A DNA stretch of 64,000 nt from Massilia sp. 9I (GCF_902506415.1 NZ_LR733275.1:1899795-1963794); one strand, 5' to 3'. Counted from the first letter of the stretch, positions 35,085-44,209 are shown. A program made the numbers and translations. Notes: generated by a model from the sequence alone, not told the origin.

Positions 35085-35936
35085 TTACTGCAGGAGCGAC
35101 ATGACCATCGAGGACATGCTGTTCGACTGCTTGAGCATCGCGGTACCAGCTTGCAGCAGCATCTGGTTCGAGGTCATGTTCGCGCTTTCGGTCGCGAAGT
35201 CCACGTCCATGATCAGGCCGGTAGCAGCTTTGCTGTTGGTGCTGATGTTCGACAGGTTGTTGTACACGTGTTCCAGGCGGTTCGCTGCAGCGCCCAGGCC
35301 CGAACGCACCTTGTTGACGCTGTCCAGTGCGGTTTCCAGCTTGCCGATGGTGGCGTTGGCGCTGGCGGTCAGTTCGGTACCGGTGGTGGTGGTGGTGTAG
35401 TTCGCGGTTGCAGCGCTGACCTGCGATGCCATCGAGGTCATGTCGGTCGACAGGTTGACCGCCATGGTCTCGCTCGACGAAGCGCCGATCTGGAAGGTCA
35501 TCGACGAAGCGACGGTGCCGCCGACCAGCAGCTTGGTGCCGCCGAAGGTGGTGTTTTGCAGGATGTTCTTCAGTTCCAGGCCCAGCGCGTCGAATTCCGA
35601 CTGCATGGCGGTCTTGTCGGCGGCGGTCGACGAAGCGTCAGCCGACTGGGTTGCCAGGTCTTTCATGCGGACCAGCATGTTGCCGACTTCGTCCAGCGCG
35701 CCTTCGGCGGTCTGCAGCATCGAAGTCGAGTTCTGGGTGTTGCGCATGGCGACGGCCATGCCCGAGGTCTGCGATTTCAGGCGCGAAGCGATCTGCAGGC
35801 CGGCAGCGTCGTCCATTGCCGAGTTGATGCGGTAGCCGGTCGACAGGCGGGTCATCGAGGTCGACAGCGAGCTCTGGGTGCGGCTGATCGAATTCTGTGC
35901 GGACAGTGCAGCGTTGTTGGTGTGAAGGCTCAGCAT
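35085..35936 (-). CDS. fliC: Flagellin
   Basis: 283 residues. The N-terminal D0/D1 sequence MLSLHTNNAALSAQNSISR with RLSTGYRINSAMDDAAGLQIA, and the C-terminal NSKAATGLIMDVDFATESANMTSNQMLLQAGTAML, are classic flagellin ends. The middle is short (about 100 residues), giving a small filament protein without large surface domains. It is exported by the flagellar system and forms the filament. It is a single gene with its own promoter and terminator. Confidence 0.95.
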   Translation of the reverse strand: MLSLHTNNAALSAQNSISRTQSSLSTSMTRLSTGYRINSAMDDAAGLQIASRLKSQTSGMAVAMRNTQNSTSMLQTAEGALDEVGNMLVRMKDLATQSADASSTAADKTAMQSEFDALGLELKNILQNTTFGGTKLLVGGTVASSMTFQIGASSSETMAVNLSTDMTSMASQVSAATANYTTTTTGTELTASANATIGKLETALDSVNKVRSGLGAAANRLEHVYNNLSNISTNSKAATGLIMDVDFATESANMTSNQMLLQAGTAMLKQSNSMSSMVMSLLQ

Positions 35937-36023
35937 GATGTCAGTTCCGTTAAGAGTGTTGTTCTGGTGGCGAGTACCTCACTCGCGCTCACAAGTACAA
36001 GGCGACATTCGCGGAAACTTCAT

Positions 36024-36049
36024 TAAGTGCCGTACGGAAATTTTTTTAA
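36024..36049 (-). promoter_or_regulatory. Sigma-28-like promoter upstream of flagellin
   Basis: Read on the minus strand, TAAA is followed after 14 bases by GCACTTAA, close to the flagellar sigma-28 pattern TAAA-N15-GCCGATAA (5 of 8 in the second element). It is about 90 bp before the flagellin ATG, leaving a leader of normal length. The second element is a weak match. Confidence 0.45.
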
Positions 36050-36093
36050 ATATTTTGTTTTGGTGCCAGAAACATCACAGAATGGGTCTCTAT

Positions 36094-36129
36094 ATATGCA
36101 TTTAGCGTAGTCCCCGCGCCAATGCATAT
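36094..36129. promoter_or_regulatory. Inverted repeat between flagellin and NTF2-like gene
   Basis: ATATGCATT (36094-36102) and AATGCATAT (36121-36129) are exact inverted copies separated by 18 bp. The region is AT-rich and lies between two divergent genes. Spacing suits a dimeric regulator binding two sites. No candidate regulator gene is adjacent. Confidence 0.4.
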
Positions 36130-36194
36130 CCATTTTCCGTAGTCATCCACGCAAGTCACCGCTAGAATCGGCGCTTTCCCCCACGAGGACCACC

Positions 36195-36680
36195 ATGCGC
36201 CAACTGCTGATCGCCTTGAACCTCGCCGCCGTGCTTGCCATGCCCGCGGCCTCCGCTATTGCCCAGAGCCTGCCATCGGTACCGGTGCCGGCCGAGGTCG
36301 ATCAGATCCTGCGTCAATACGAGCGCGCCTGGGCCGCCAACGATGCCGCCGCCCTGGCCGCGCTGTTCGCCCCGGACGGCTTCGCACTGCCAAGCAGCCA
36401 GCCGCCGGCGCGCGGCCACACTGCGATCGAACAGGCATATTCCGGCGGCGGCGGCCAGCCGACCACGCTACGCGCTCTCGATTACCGCGCCGCCGGCGAC
36501 CTGGCCTATGTGGTCGGCGCCTACGGCCCGGCCGGGCAGCAGCGCGATCACGGCAAGTTCGTGCTGGTGCTGCGCAAGGTCGACGGCCGCTGGCTGATCG
36601 CCGCCGATATCGAGAACGGCAACCAGCGCATGGGGCCGCCTCAGCGTCCCGCCACGAAGCCGGTTGGGAACGCCGGCTGA
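36195..36680 (+). CDS. Secreted SnoaL/NTF2-like (DUF4440-type) protein
   Basis: 161 residues with a signal peptide (about 1-24, ASAIAQ). The rest begins VDQILRQYERAWAANDAAALAALFAPDG, the typical NTF2-like cone-fold opening, and ends WLIAADIENGNQ. Family members bind or turn over small hydrophobic ligands; no function can be assigned here. CACGAGGACC provides a ribosome-binding site. Confidence 0.8.
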   Translation: MRQLLIALNLAAVLAMPAASAIAQSLPSVPVPAEVDQILRQYERAWAANDAAALAALFAPDGFALPSSQPPARGHTAIEQAYSGGGGQPTTLRALDYRAAGDLAYVVGAYGPAGQQRDHGKFVLVLRKVDGRWLIAADIENGNQRMGPPQRPATKPVGNAG

Positions 36681-36712
36681 CGAAAGCCGCTTCTATATAG
36701 AAGCGGCGTGCA

Positions 36713-37088
36713 TCACCGGCGCCGCTTGCGGCGCAGAGCGCCCATCCCGGCAAGCGCTGCGCCTACCAGGAAAATCGACGCCGGTTCCGGCACCTGCGCC
36801 GGCATGCTGACGCGCCGCAGCACGACGGCCTGCCCGTGCTACGTGTCAGTTCAGGCCGCCGCCCACGACGCCGAGCCTATTGAAGCTCGCGGACTGGGCA
36901 GCCGTACTGCTGCCGGACGAGACGGCCATGCCCACGCACAGGGTTGGCGCGGTCACGTTGGTGCTGGCGGCTTCGGTCCAGCTCAAGCCCTCGCGCGCAC
37001 TACCATCGATAGGTGGCCAGACCAAATTCGTGCAGGACGATGAGCCCGCGGCGACGGAAGATCGTCTTTCAGCTTCCGGCAAAAGCAC
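36713..37088 (-). pseudogene. Degraded PEP-CTERM protein gene
   Basis: On the minus strand the last 23 codons before the stop at 36713-36715 read VPEPASIFLVGAALAG and end in RRKRRR, a perfect PEP-CTERM tail. Going upstream, this frame meets a TAG after about ten more codons. A second minus-strand frame (36846-37088) carries a Ser/Thr/Gly-rich stretch ending VVGGGLN. The two are in different frames, and no start with a signal peptide is present. It therefore looks like a frameshifted and 5'-truncated exosortase substrate gene. A sequencing error could produce the frameshift but not the missing N-terminus. Confidence 0.7.
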
Positions 37089-37131
37089 GGATAATGGCGG
37101 GTCTTCTACTTAGCACTGGTTTGGAAACTCC

Positions 37132-39327
37132 ATGGAAATTAAGGTCAATTTTCTCGACAAGCTTCGCCTCGAAGCCAAGTTCGACGATTTCACGGTCATT
37201 GCCGACCAGCCGATCCGCTACAAGGGCGACGGCTCGGCGCCGGGCCCCTTCGATTATTTCCTGGCCTCGTCCGCCCTGTGCGCAGCGTATTTCGTGAAGC
37301 TGTACTGCTCGTCCCGCGATATCCCGACCGAGAACATCCGTCTTTCGCAGAACAACATCGTCGACCCGGAAAACCGCTACAAGCAGATCTTCAAGATCCA
37401 GGTCGAGCTGCCGGCGGATATTTCTGAAAAAGACCGCCTGGGCATCCTGCGTTCGATCGACCGCTGCACCGTCAAAAAGGTCGTGCAGACCGGGCCGGAA
37501 TTCGTGATCGAGGAAGTCGAGAGCATCGACGCCGACGCCCAGGGCCTGCTGCTGGCCAAACCGGATGCCTCGCACAGCACCTATATCGCGGGCAAGGACC
37601 TGCCGCTGGAGCAGACCATCGCGAACATGTCGAAGGTCCTTGCTGACCTGGGCATCAAGATCGAGATCGCTTCATGGCGCAACATCGTGCCGAACGTCTG
37701 GTCGCTGCATATCCGCGACGCGCACTCGCCGATGTGCTTCACCAACGGCAAGGGCGCGACCAAGGAAAGCGCGCTGGCGTCCAGCCTGGGCGAATACATC
37801 GAGCGCATCAACTGCAACCACTTCTATGCCGGTTCCTACTGGGGCGAAGAGATCGCCCAGGCGCCCTTCGTGCATTATCCGAACGAGCGCTGGTTCAAGC
37901 CGGGCAAGAAGGATGCGCTACCAAGCGAGATCCTCGATGCCCGTACCCGCGACATCTACGATCCCGATCGCGAACTGCGCGCCTCGCATCTGGTCGATAC
38001 CAATTCCGGCAATGCCGAGCGCGGCATCTGCTCGCTGCCTTTCGTGCGCCAGTCAGACGGCGAGACCGTGTACTTCCCGGTGAACCTGGTGGAAAACCTG
38101 TTCGTCAGTAACGGCATGAGTGCCGGTAATACGCTGCCGGAAGCGCAGGTGCAGTGTCTGTCGGAGATTTTCGAGCGTGCCGTGAAGCGTGAGATCCTGG
38201 AAGGCGAAATCGCCTTGCCGGACGTGCCGCAGGAAGTGCTGGACAAGTACCCGAGCATCGTCGCCGGCATCAAGGGCCTGGAAGAGCAGGGCTTCCCGGT
38301 GCTGGTCAAGGATGCCTCGCTGGGCGGCACCTACCCGGTCATGTGCGTGACCCTGATGAATCCGCGTACCGGTGGCGTGTTCGCCTCCTTTGGCGCTCAC
38401 CCGAGTTTCCAGGTCGCCCTCGAACGCAGCCTGACAGAACTGCTGCAGGGCCGCAGTTTCGAAGGCCTGAACGATCTGCCGCGTCCGACCTTCGCGAGCG
38501 AGGCCGTGACCGAGCCGTACAACTTCGTCGAGCACTTCATCGATTCCAGCGGCATCGTGTCCTGGCGCTTCTTCAGCGCCAAATCGGACTACGAATTCGT
38601 CGAATGGGATTTCTCCGGCGAAGGCGAGAATTCGAACGCCGACGAGGCGTCCGCGCTGTTCGGCATCCTCGACGAACTGGGCAAGGAAGCCTATATGGCC
38701 GTGTACGAGGACCTGGGCGCGACCGCCTGCCGCATCCTGGTGCCGGGCTATTCCGAAATCTATCCGGTCGAGGATCTCATCTGGGACAACACCAACAAGG
38801 CGCTGCTGTTCCGCAGCGATATCCTGAACCTGCACCGGCTCGACGACGAACAGCTGGAAGCCTTGCTGGAGCGCCTGGAGAACAACGAGCTGGATGAATA
38901 CGGCGATATCGCGACCCTGATCGGGATCGAGTTCGACGAGAACACGGTATGGGGGCAGCTGACGGTCCTGGAACTCAAGCTCCTGATCCGCCTGGCGCTG
39001 GGCGACCTGGAGGAAGCCCAGGAGCTGGTGGGCGCCTTCCTGCAGTACAACGACAACACGCTCGAACGCGGCTTGTTCTACCAGGCCGTGAGCGCGGTGC
39101 TGGAAGTGGAGCTGGACGACGACATGGACCTGGACGACTACATCGTCAATTTCCGCCGCATGTTCGGCGCCGAGCGCATGGACGCGGTGGTCGGTTCGGT
39201 GGACGGCAGTGTGCGCTTCTACGGTCTCACGCCGACCAGCATGAAGCTCGAAGGGCTCGACCGTCACGCGCGCCTGATCGACAGCTACCGCAAGCTGCAC
39301 GCGGCGCGGGCGAAAGCCCCGCGCTGA
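37132..39327 (+). CDS. ycaO: OsmC domain/YcaO domain fusion protein
   Basis: 731 residues. Residues 1-135 are OsmC-like: FDYFLASSALCAAYFVKLYC with Cys50, and IDRCTVKKV with Cys112 at the two positions where OsmC/YhfA proteins carry redox cysteines. Residues about 150-560 are a YcaO domain with the Sx3Ex2E nucleotide-binding motif (Ser217, Glu221, Glu224), QCLSEIFER and ERSLTELLQGR. The C-terminal about 150 residues are helical and acidic. YcaO enzymes use ATP to activate amide backbones; E. coli YcaO is linked to methylthiolation of ribosomal protein S12 but lacks an OsmC part. No peptide-natural-product genes are adjacent. Flanked by two gene remnants. Confidence 0.92.
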   Translation: MEIKVNFLDKLRLEAKFDDFTVIADQPIRYKGDGSAPGPFDYFLASSALCAAYFVKLYCSSRDIPTENIRLSQNNIVDPENRYKQIFKIQVELPADISEKDRLGILRSIDRCTVKKVVQTGPEFVIEEVESIDADAQGLLLAKPDASHSTYIAGKDLPLEQTIANMSKVLADLGIKIEIASWRNIVPNVWSLHIRDAHSPMCFTNGKGATKESALASSLGEYIERINCNHFYAGSYWGEEIAQAPFVHYPNERWFKPGKKDALPSEILDARTRDIYDPDRELRASHLVDTNSGNAERGICSLPFVRQSDGETVYFPVNLVENLFVSNGMSAGNTLPEAQVQCLSEIFERAVKREILEGEIALPDVPQEVLDKYPSIVAGIKGLEEQGFPVLVKDASLGGTYPVMCVTLMNPRTGGVFASFGAHPSFQVALERSLTELLQGRSFEGLNDLPRPTFASEAVTEPYNFVEHFIDSSGIVSWRFFSAKSDYEFVEWDFSGEGENSNADEASALFGILDELGKEAYMAVYEDLGATACRILVPGYSEIYPVEDLIWDNTNKALLFRSDILNLHRLDDEQLEALLERLENNELDEYGDIATLIGIEFDENTVWGQLTVLELKLLIRLALGDLEEAQELVGAFLQYNDNTLERGLFYQAVSAVLEVELDDDMDLDDYIVNFRRMFGAERMDAVVGSVDGSVRFYGLTPTSMKLEGLDRHARLIDSYRKLHAARAKAPR

Positions 39328-39345
39328 AGCAAGCAGCCCCGGGCC

Positions 39346-39462
39346 TCAGCCCGGAAAGCCGGGCTCAAGCGCATAGCGTGTCAGTTCGGCACGGCTCGTC
39401 ATTCCGATCTTTTCCAAGACCCGCGCGCGGTACATCTTTGTAGTGGATTCACTACAAATCCC
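39346..39462 (-). pseudogene. LuxR/FixJ-type regulator, C-terminal remnant
   Basis: The minus-strand frame from 39462 to the TGA at 39346-39348 reads GICSESTTKMYRARVLEKIG, then MTSRAELTRYALE. This is the recognition helix and following helix of a LuxR/NarL-type HTH domain. The receiver domain and first HTH helices are missing: upstream sequence shows no such pattern and no suitable start. It is a truncated gene in the 203-bp gap between ycaO and the DUF5335 gene. Confidence 0.7.
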
Positions 39463-39530
39463 GGGAGTCCACCTTCCAGGCCGCCGCGTTCTCCACCGCG
39501 CTGGCCCGGAGCATCAGCTGCGGGTGGCGC

Positions 39531-39878
39531 TCATGTCGGGCCGGAGTAGGGCAGCATGAGGGGATCGCGCAGCCGAATAATCTGGCGCACGTCATCGGCG
39601 TCGATCACTTCCATGCTGACCAGTCCGGCGGGACCGTGCTCGACCCAGACTTCGCGCGGCCGGGAAATGAGGTGGTCGAGACCTTCGACGAGAACTTCGA
39701 TGCGCTCGTTCCTGGGGTCGTAGGCGATGCCGAGCAGCTGGATCCACTCCTGCTCGATCTGATCGCCGATACTCAGCCCTGTCACCTCGATTTCGACCTG
39801 TTTGCCGGCCAGCTGTGTTTTCGACAACTGGTCAAAGGTGTTCTGCCAAGCCGCTCTATCAAGTTTTGTCGTAGCCAT
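39531..39878 (-). CDS. DUF5335 family protein
   Basis: 115 residues, MATTKLDRAAWQNTFDQLSK at the start, then VEIEVTGLSIGDQIEQEWIQLLGIAYDPRNERIEVLVEGLDH. This fits the DUF5335 family of small soluble proteins. Function unknown; related genes are often near stress-associated PRC-barrel genes, as here. Confidence 0.75.
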   Translation of the reverse strand: MATTKLDRAAWQNTFDQLSKTQLAGKQVEIEVTGLSIGDQIEQEWIQLLGIAYDPRNERIEVLVEGLDHLISRPREVWVEHGPAGLVSMEVIDADDVRQIIRLRDPLMLPYSGPT

Positions 39879-39925
39879 AGTGTTCGCCCTTACTCTTGCG
39901 CTGCCCGCAAGGCCACGGGACAGCC

Positions 39926-40369
39926 TTACTTTTTCCGGTACTCGAAAGCCGGCATGGCCTTCAGCGCATCCTTCGTCGCACCAGGCAGGCTCAACTGCCT
40001 ATTCTGGACCTTGAACTGCGCCATCGGAATGGCGACGTCGTGTTTGCCCATGCCCAGGAAGCCACCCACGCCGACGATCGCAAACGGGGCCGCGGGCGCG
40101 CTGCCCTTGCTTGGAGAAACGATCAGGTCGTCGATCTTGCCGATCTTTTCATTCTTGTCATTGACCACGGTCTTGCCAAGCAGGTCGCGCTTGGCGCTCC
40201 AGCCAACGACAATTGCCTCCATCTCGATCACGGTGACGCCGACCGGCGCTCTGCCGGCGACCGGAGCGGAGGGGGCCTGTGCGCTCGATTGCGCCGATGT
40301 TTGCGCCGCTGCAAGGCCGCCCCAGAGCGGCGCAGCCGACATCGTCAAGACAGCGATCATGCGTTTCAT
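39926..40369 (-). CDS. Exported PRC-barrel domain protein
   Basis: 147 residues from ATG 40369, with a signal peptide (about 1-22, GLAAAQ) and a PRC-barrel core (LLGKTVVNDKNEKIGKIDDLIVSP, FAIVGVGGFLGMGKHDVAIPM). The start has CGAAAAGGAGACGTC upstream. PRC-barrels act as small adaptor modules; here it is probably periplasmic and of unknown role. It lies 47 bp upstream of the DUF5335 gene on the same strand, so the two may be co-transcribed. Confidence 0.85.
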   Translation of the reverse strand: MKRMIAVLTMSAAPLWGGLAAAQTSAQSSAQAPSAPVAGRAPVGVTVIEMEAIVVGWSAKRDLLGKTVVNDKNEKIGKIDDLIVSPSKGSAPAAPFAIVGVGGFLGMGKHDVAIPMAQFKVQNRQLSLPGATKDALKAMPAFEYRKK

Positions 40370-40481
40370 GACGTCTCCTTTTCGGTTAACCAATCCGTCC
40401 ACTATAGGATCGCCGGCGGCGCGCACAGTTCGCGGTTTCGCGAATTTTGATCTGGCTTAAGCCCGCGCAGAGCTGGATTGC

Positions 40482-43298
40482 TCACGGCTTGCAGACGACC
40501 GCGGCCGCTGCATCGGCCGGCAAGGCGCTGGCGCACAGGTAGCCCTGGTAAGCGTCGCAGCCGTGCTCGAACAGGAAGTCGCGCTGGGCAACCGTTTCGA
40601 CGCCTTCGGCCAGTACCCGCAAGCCCAGGCTGCGCCCCAGCGCAATCATCGTGCGCGCTATCGCCGCGTCGTTTTGATTGGTCAGGAGATCCAGCACGAA
40701 AGAGCGGTCGATCTTGAGCATGTCCAGCGGCAGTTGCCTGAGATAGGCGAGCGAGGAGTAGCCGGTACCGAAGTCGTCCAGCGCAAAGCTCACACCGTGC
40801 GTGCGCAGCACGTTCATCTTGGCGATGGTGTCGGCCAGATTTTCCAGCAGCGAGGTTTCGGTCAGTTCGAGCTTGAGCAGGCGCGCATCGATCCCGGCCG
40901 CCGCCACCACGTCCAGCACCTGGGCGGCGAACTGCGGGTGGTGGAACTGGCGTGCGCTGACATTGACCGCTATCTCGATCCGGGCCGTCGCCGGGTTGGC
41001 GGCCCAGGCCAGCAACTGCCCGCAGGCCTTTTTGAGCACCCACTGGCCGAGCGAGAGCACCAGCCCGGTTTCCTCGGCGAGCGGGATGAACTCGGCCGGC
41101 GAGATCATGCCGCGCGCCGGATGGCGCCAGCGCACCAGGGCTTCGACGCCGGTGACCAGGCCGTGGCGGTCGATCTGGGGCTGGTAGTGCAGCTCGAATT
41201 GGGCGTCGCACTGGCGCACCGCCTGGCGCAGGTCGTTCTCGAGCGCCATGCGCGCCGACAGCGCGGCCTGCATGCCGGGGTTGAAGAAGCGCAGCGTGTT
41301 GCGCCCCGAGGCCTTGGCCTCGTACATCGCCATGTCTGCGCGCTTGAGCAGCTCGCCGATGTCGTCGCCGGCGCCGCTGAACAGCACGATGCCGATGCTG
41401 GCCGTGCTGTGGTGGCAGTTCTGGTCGAGCTTGTAGGGCTGGCGCAGGGACTTCAGCATGCGCTCGCCCACCGTCCGGGCCTGGGTGGTGGCCTCCACCA
41501 TGTCGGTGCTCATCTCCTGCAGCAGCACCACGTACTCGTCGCCGCCGAAGCGCGCGATGGTGTCATCGTGGTTGACGCAGCCGCTGAGGCGCTGCGCCAC
41601 CTGCTTGAGCATCTGGTCGCCCACCGCATGCCCGAGGGTGTCGTTGAGCGACTTGAAGTTGTCCAGGTCGATGAAGAACAGCGCGTTGGCATGGCGCCGC
41701 TGCGCACTGTCGTCGACCGCCTGCTGCAGCCGGTCCATCAGCAGCTGGCGGTTGGGCAGCTGGGTCAGCGAATCGTAATAGGCCAGGTATTCGATGCGGC
41801 GTTCGGCCTGGCGGCGCTCGGTCATGTCGACCATCGCGCCGATCATGCGCAGGGCGCGTCCGGAGGCGTCGCGGATAATGTAGCCGCGGTCCAGCACCAG
41901 GGCGAGCGAGCCGTCCTTGCGCATGAAGTGGTATTCGTCGATCCACTGTTCCTCGCCGCCCTCGATGGCCGATTTGATGTGCTTGACGACGCGCTCGCGC
42001 TCGTCCGGGTGGATGTGGTCCGACCATGCACGGATCGGCCCGGAAAAATCGACCGTGGTGTAGCCGAACACCGACTCGATGCTGTCGCTGGTCCACAGGC
42101 TGTCGTCTTCCAGGTTCCAATCCCATACCACGTCGGTGGTGGCGCGGGCGATAGTGCGGAAGCGCTGCTCGCTGATGCGCAGCGACTCCTCGGTCTTGCG
42201 CGCCTCGGTGACGTCGCGGAAGTAGACACTGAGGCCGTCTTTGGTAGGATAGGCGCGGACCTCGGACAGCGCCTGGTGGGGCGCGTAGTATTCCTCGAAC
42301 ACGACGCTGCGGTTTTCGCGCAACGCTCGGTGGAATTCGCAGTAGCCGATCTGGCCCTTGAGCGCGGCGAACTCGTCCCACAGCACCTCGCCGAGCAGCT
42401 GCGCGCGTGGGCGCTTGAACAGCCGCTCGGCTTCCCGGTTCAGGTAGGTGAAGCGCCACTCCCGGTCCAGGGTATAGAAGGCGTCGCCGATCGACTCGAG
42501 CGTGTCCGACAGCAGTGCGCCGATGCGGGCGGTTTCCTGTTCCGCCTTGCGCTTGTCGTTGATGTCCTGGAACGCGCCCTGCAAGCCCGTGACCGCACCA
42601 AGCGCGCTGCGCACCGCTTCGCCGATCGCCCGTACCCATACGCTGCGCCCGCGCGCGGTGATCAGCCGCAGCTCTTCGTCGTAGGGCGTGCCCTCGCGCA
42701 GGCAGGTCTCGACCAGGCGGCGCAGCCTGTCGCGCGATTCCGGCGCAAAATAGGCGATCGCTTCCTCGGCCGTGGGCCTGGTCCCGGGCGGCACCTCGTG
42801 GATGCGGCACACTTCGTCCGACCAGATGACGCGGTCCTGCTCCCTGTCGTAGATCCAGCCGCCGACGTGGGCGACCGCGCTTGCCATCTGCAGCAGACGC
42901 GCTTTCAGCCCGGCCTCGGCTTCGCGCCGCACCACTTCGGTCACGTCCTGTACTGTGCCCAGGTAGCGCACGCTGCCGTGGTCCGCACGCAGGGGCTCGG
43001 CGCGCATGCGGACGTGCCGCTCCTGGCTGTTAGCGCGAAAGATCCGGTAGCCGACATCGAGCCGCGCCCCGGCGTGCAGCGTCGCCAGCATCGTGTCGGT
43101 GACCCGCTGCCGCTCGTCCGGGTGTACGTGTTGCAGCAGCTCGCCCAAGCGACACGCGCCCGGCGCAAGGCCGTAGACGACGCGCGTCGCGTCCGACAGG
43201 GTGAGCGCCATGTCGCGCAAGTCCAGCTCCCAGAAGCCAAATTGGCCTGGGGATTCGCCGACGGACGGCAGAGCATCTGGACGCTGGTCTTCGGGCAT
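40482..43298 (-). CDS. Multi-PAS GGDEF-EAL protein (c-di-GMP turnover)
   Basis: 938 residues with no membrane segment. About four PAS/PAC units span 15-495 (PAC ends at LGTVQDVTE, LQGAFQDINDK, VYFRDVTEA and GAMVDMTER). A GGDEF domain has FGGDEYVVL (585-589) preceded by FIDLDNFKSLNDTLGHAVGD. An EAL domain has VEALVRWRHP (Glu719) and DDFGTGYSSLAYLRQLPLDMLKIDRSFV. Both catalytic motifs look intact (GGDEY is a conservative variant), so it may make and degrade c-di-GMP under PAS control. ATG 43298 is used; the extra 124 upstream residues of the open frame overlap the aldo-keto reductase gene antisense. Confidence 0.92.
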   Translation of the reverse strand: MPEDQRPDALPSVGESPGQFGFWELDLRDMALTLSDATRVVYGLAPGACRLGELLQHVHPDERQRVTDTMLATLHAGARLDVGYRIFRANSQERHVRMRAEPLRADHGSVRYLGTVQDVTEVVRREAEAGLKARLLQMASAVAHVGGWIYDREQDRVIWSDEVCRIHEVPPGTRPTAEEAIAYFAPESRDRLRRLVETCLREGTPYDEELRLITARGRSVWVRAIGEAVRSALGAVTGLQGAFQDINDKRKAEQETARIGALLSDTLESIGDAFYTLDREWRFTYLNREAERLFKRPRAQLLGEVLWDEFAALKGQIGYCEFHRALRENRSVVFEEYYAPHQALSEVRAYPTKDGLSVYFRDVTEARKTEESLRISEQRFRTIARATTDVVWDWNLEDDSLWTSDSIESVFGYTTVDFSGPIRAWSDHIHPDERERVVKHIKSAIEGGEEQWIDEYHFMRKDGSLALVLDRGYIIRDASGRALRMIGAMVDMTERRQAERRIEYLAYYDSLTQLPNRQLLMDRLQQAVDDSAQRRHANALFFIDLDNFKSLNDTLGHAVGDQMLKQVAQRLSGCVNHDDTIARFGGDEYVVLLQEMSTDMVEATTQARTVGERMLKSLRQPYKLDQNCHHSTASIGIVLFSGAGDDIGELLKRADMAMYEAKASGRNTLRFFNPGMQAALSARMALENDLRQAVRQCDAQFELHYQPQIDRHGLVTGVEALVRWRHPARGMISPAEFIPLAEETGLVLSLGQWVLKKACGQLLAWAANPATARIEIAVNVSARQFHHPQFAAQVLDVVAAAGIDARLLKLELTETSLLENLADTIAKMNVLRTHGVSFALDDFGTGYSSLAYLRQLPLDMLKIDRSFVLDLLTNQNDAAIARTMIALGRSLGLRVLAEGVETVAQRDFLFEHGCDAYQGYLCASALPADAAAAVVCKP

Positions 43299-43375
43299 GG
43301 CAGCAGGTAATTGCGAGACGCCTACATGGTAGATGGTAGACCGCCAGCCCACGAGTCTGTTCCCGGGATCACGCC

Positions 43376-44209
43376 TCAGATCACTTCCAGCGGCCGCTTC
43401 CGCTTCGGCGGCGGGAAGGCGGCATCCAGCGCAGCCAAGTCCTGCGTCGACAAAGGAATGTCGAGCGCGCTGCGAAGCTGCTCGACGTGGTCGGGTGTAC
43501 CGGCCTTCGGTAGCGCGATCGTCAGGTCGTCCCGCAGCACCCAGCGCAATGCGATCTGGGCGGGCGTGGCGGAATATTCCGCGGCCAGGCGCTGCAGCGC
43601 GGAATTGCCGAGCAGGCGGCCCTGCTCGAGGGGAGAATAGGCCATGACCGGGATCTTGCGCTGCCGGCACCAGGGCAACAGGTCGAACTCGATGCCGCGC
43701 CGCGTCAGGTTATATAGCACCTGGTTGGTCGCGACCGCGTCCCCTCCTTGCAGGGAGAGCAATTCCTCCATGTCGGAAGTATCGAAATTGCTGACGCCCC
43801 AATGACGGATCTTCCCTGCGCGCCGCAGGGCGTCGAAGGCCTCCAGCGTCTCGTCGAGCGGCACCGGGCCAGGCCAGTGCAACAGGTACATGTCGAGGTA
43901 ATCGGTGCCAAGCCGGCGCAGGCTGTCCTCGCAGGCGACCACTGTTCCCTGCCGGGTCGCATGATGGGGCAACACCTTGCTGACGATGAACGCTTCGGGC
44001 CTGCGGCCGGCGAGGGCCTCGCCGATCAGTGCCTCGGCCGCGCCGTCGCCATACATTTCCGCGGTGTCGATCAGCGTCATCCCGTGGTCGATGGCGTAGC
44101 GTATCGCACCGATTTCGTCCTGGCGCTTCTGCGGACGTTCGCCCATGTGCCAGGTACCCAGGCCAAGCACCGGTAGTTGTTCTCCAGACGGTAATTGCGT
44201 GTTGCGCAT
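43376..44209 (-). CDS. Aldo/keto reductase
   Basis: 277 residues starting MRNTQLPSGEQLPVLGLGTW. The AKR tetrad is visible: Asp and Tyr in LIDTAEMYGDG, Lys in VSKVLP, and His in YLLHWPGP. It reduces aldehydes or ketones with NADPH. The start at 44209 has AGGAGC 6 bp upstream. An in-frame ATG at 44254 overlaps the LtrA stop codon (ATGA) and would add 15 residues; the internal ribosome-binding site favours 44209. It is co-transcribed with the LtrA gene. Confidence 0.92.
   Translation of the reverse strand: MRNTQLPSGEQLPVLGLGTWHMGERPQKRQDEIGAIRYAIDHGMTLIDTAEMYGDGAAEALIGEALAGRRPEAFIVSKVLPHHATRQGTVVACEDSLRRLGTDYLDMYLLHWPGPVPLDETLEAFDALRRAGKIRHWGVSNFDTSDMEELLSLQGGDAVATNQVLYNLTRRGIEFDLLPWCRQRKIPVMAYSPLEQGRLLGNSALQRLAAEYSATPAQIALRWVLRDDLTIALPKAGTPDHVEQLRSALDIPLSTQDLAALDAAFPPPKRKRPLEVI

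Noticed and set aside
40563-43310. 915-codon plus-strand frame opposite the GGDEF-EAL gene
   Set aside because: Antisense shadow; composition is Val/Arg/Gln/His-rich and unrelated to any family.
43299-43670. N-terminal extension of the GGDEF-EAL protein
   Set aside because: The extra 124 residues are Arg/Ala/Pro-rich and antisense to the aldo-keto reductase coding region. The PAS region begins shortly after ATG 43298.
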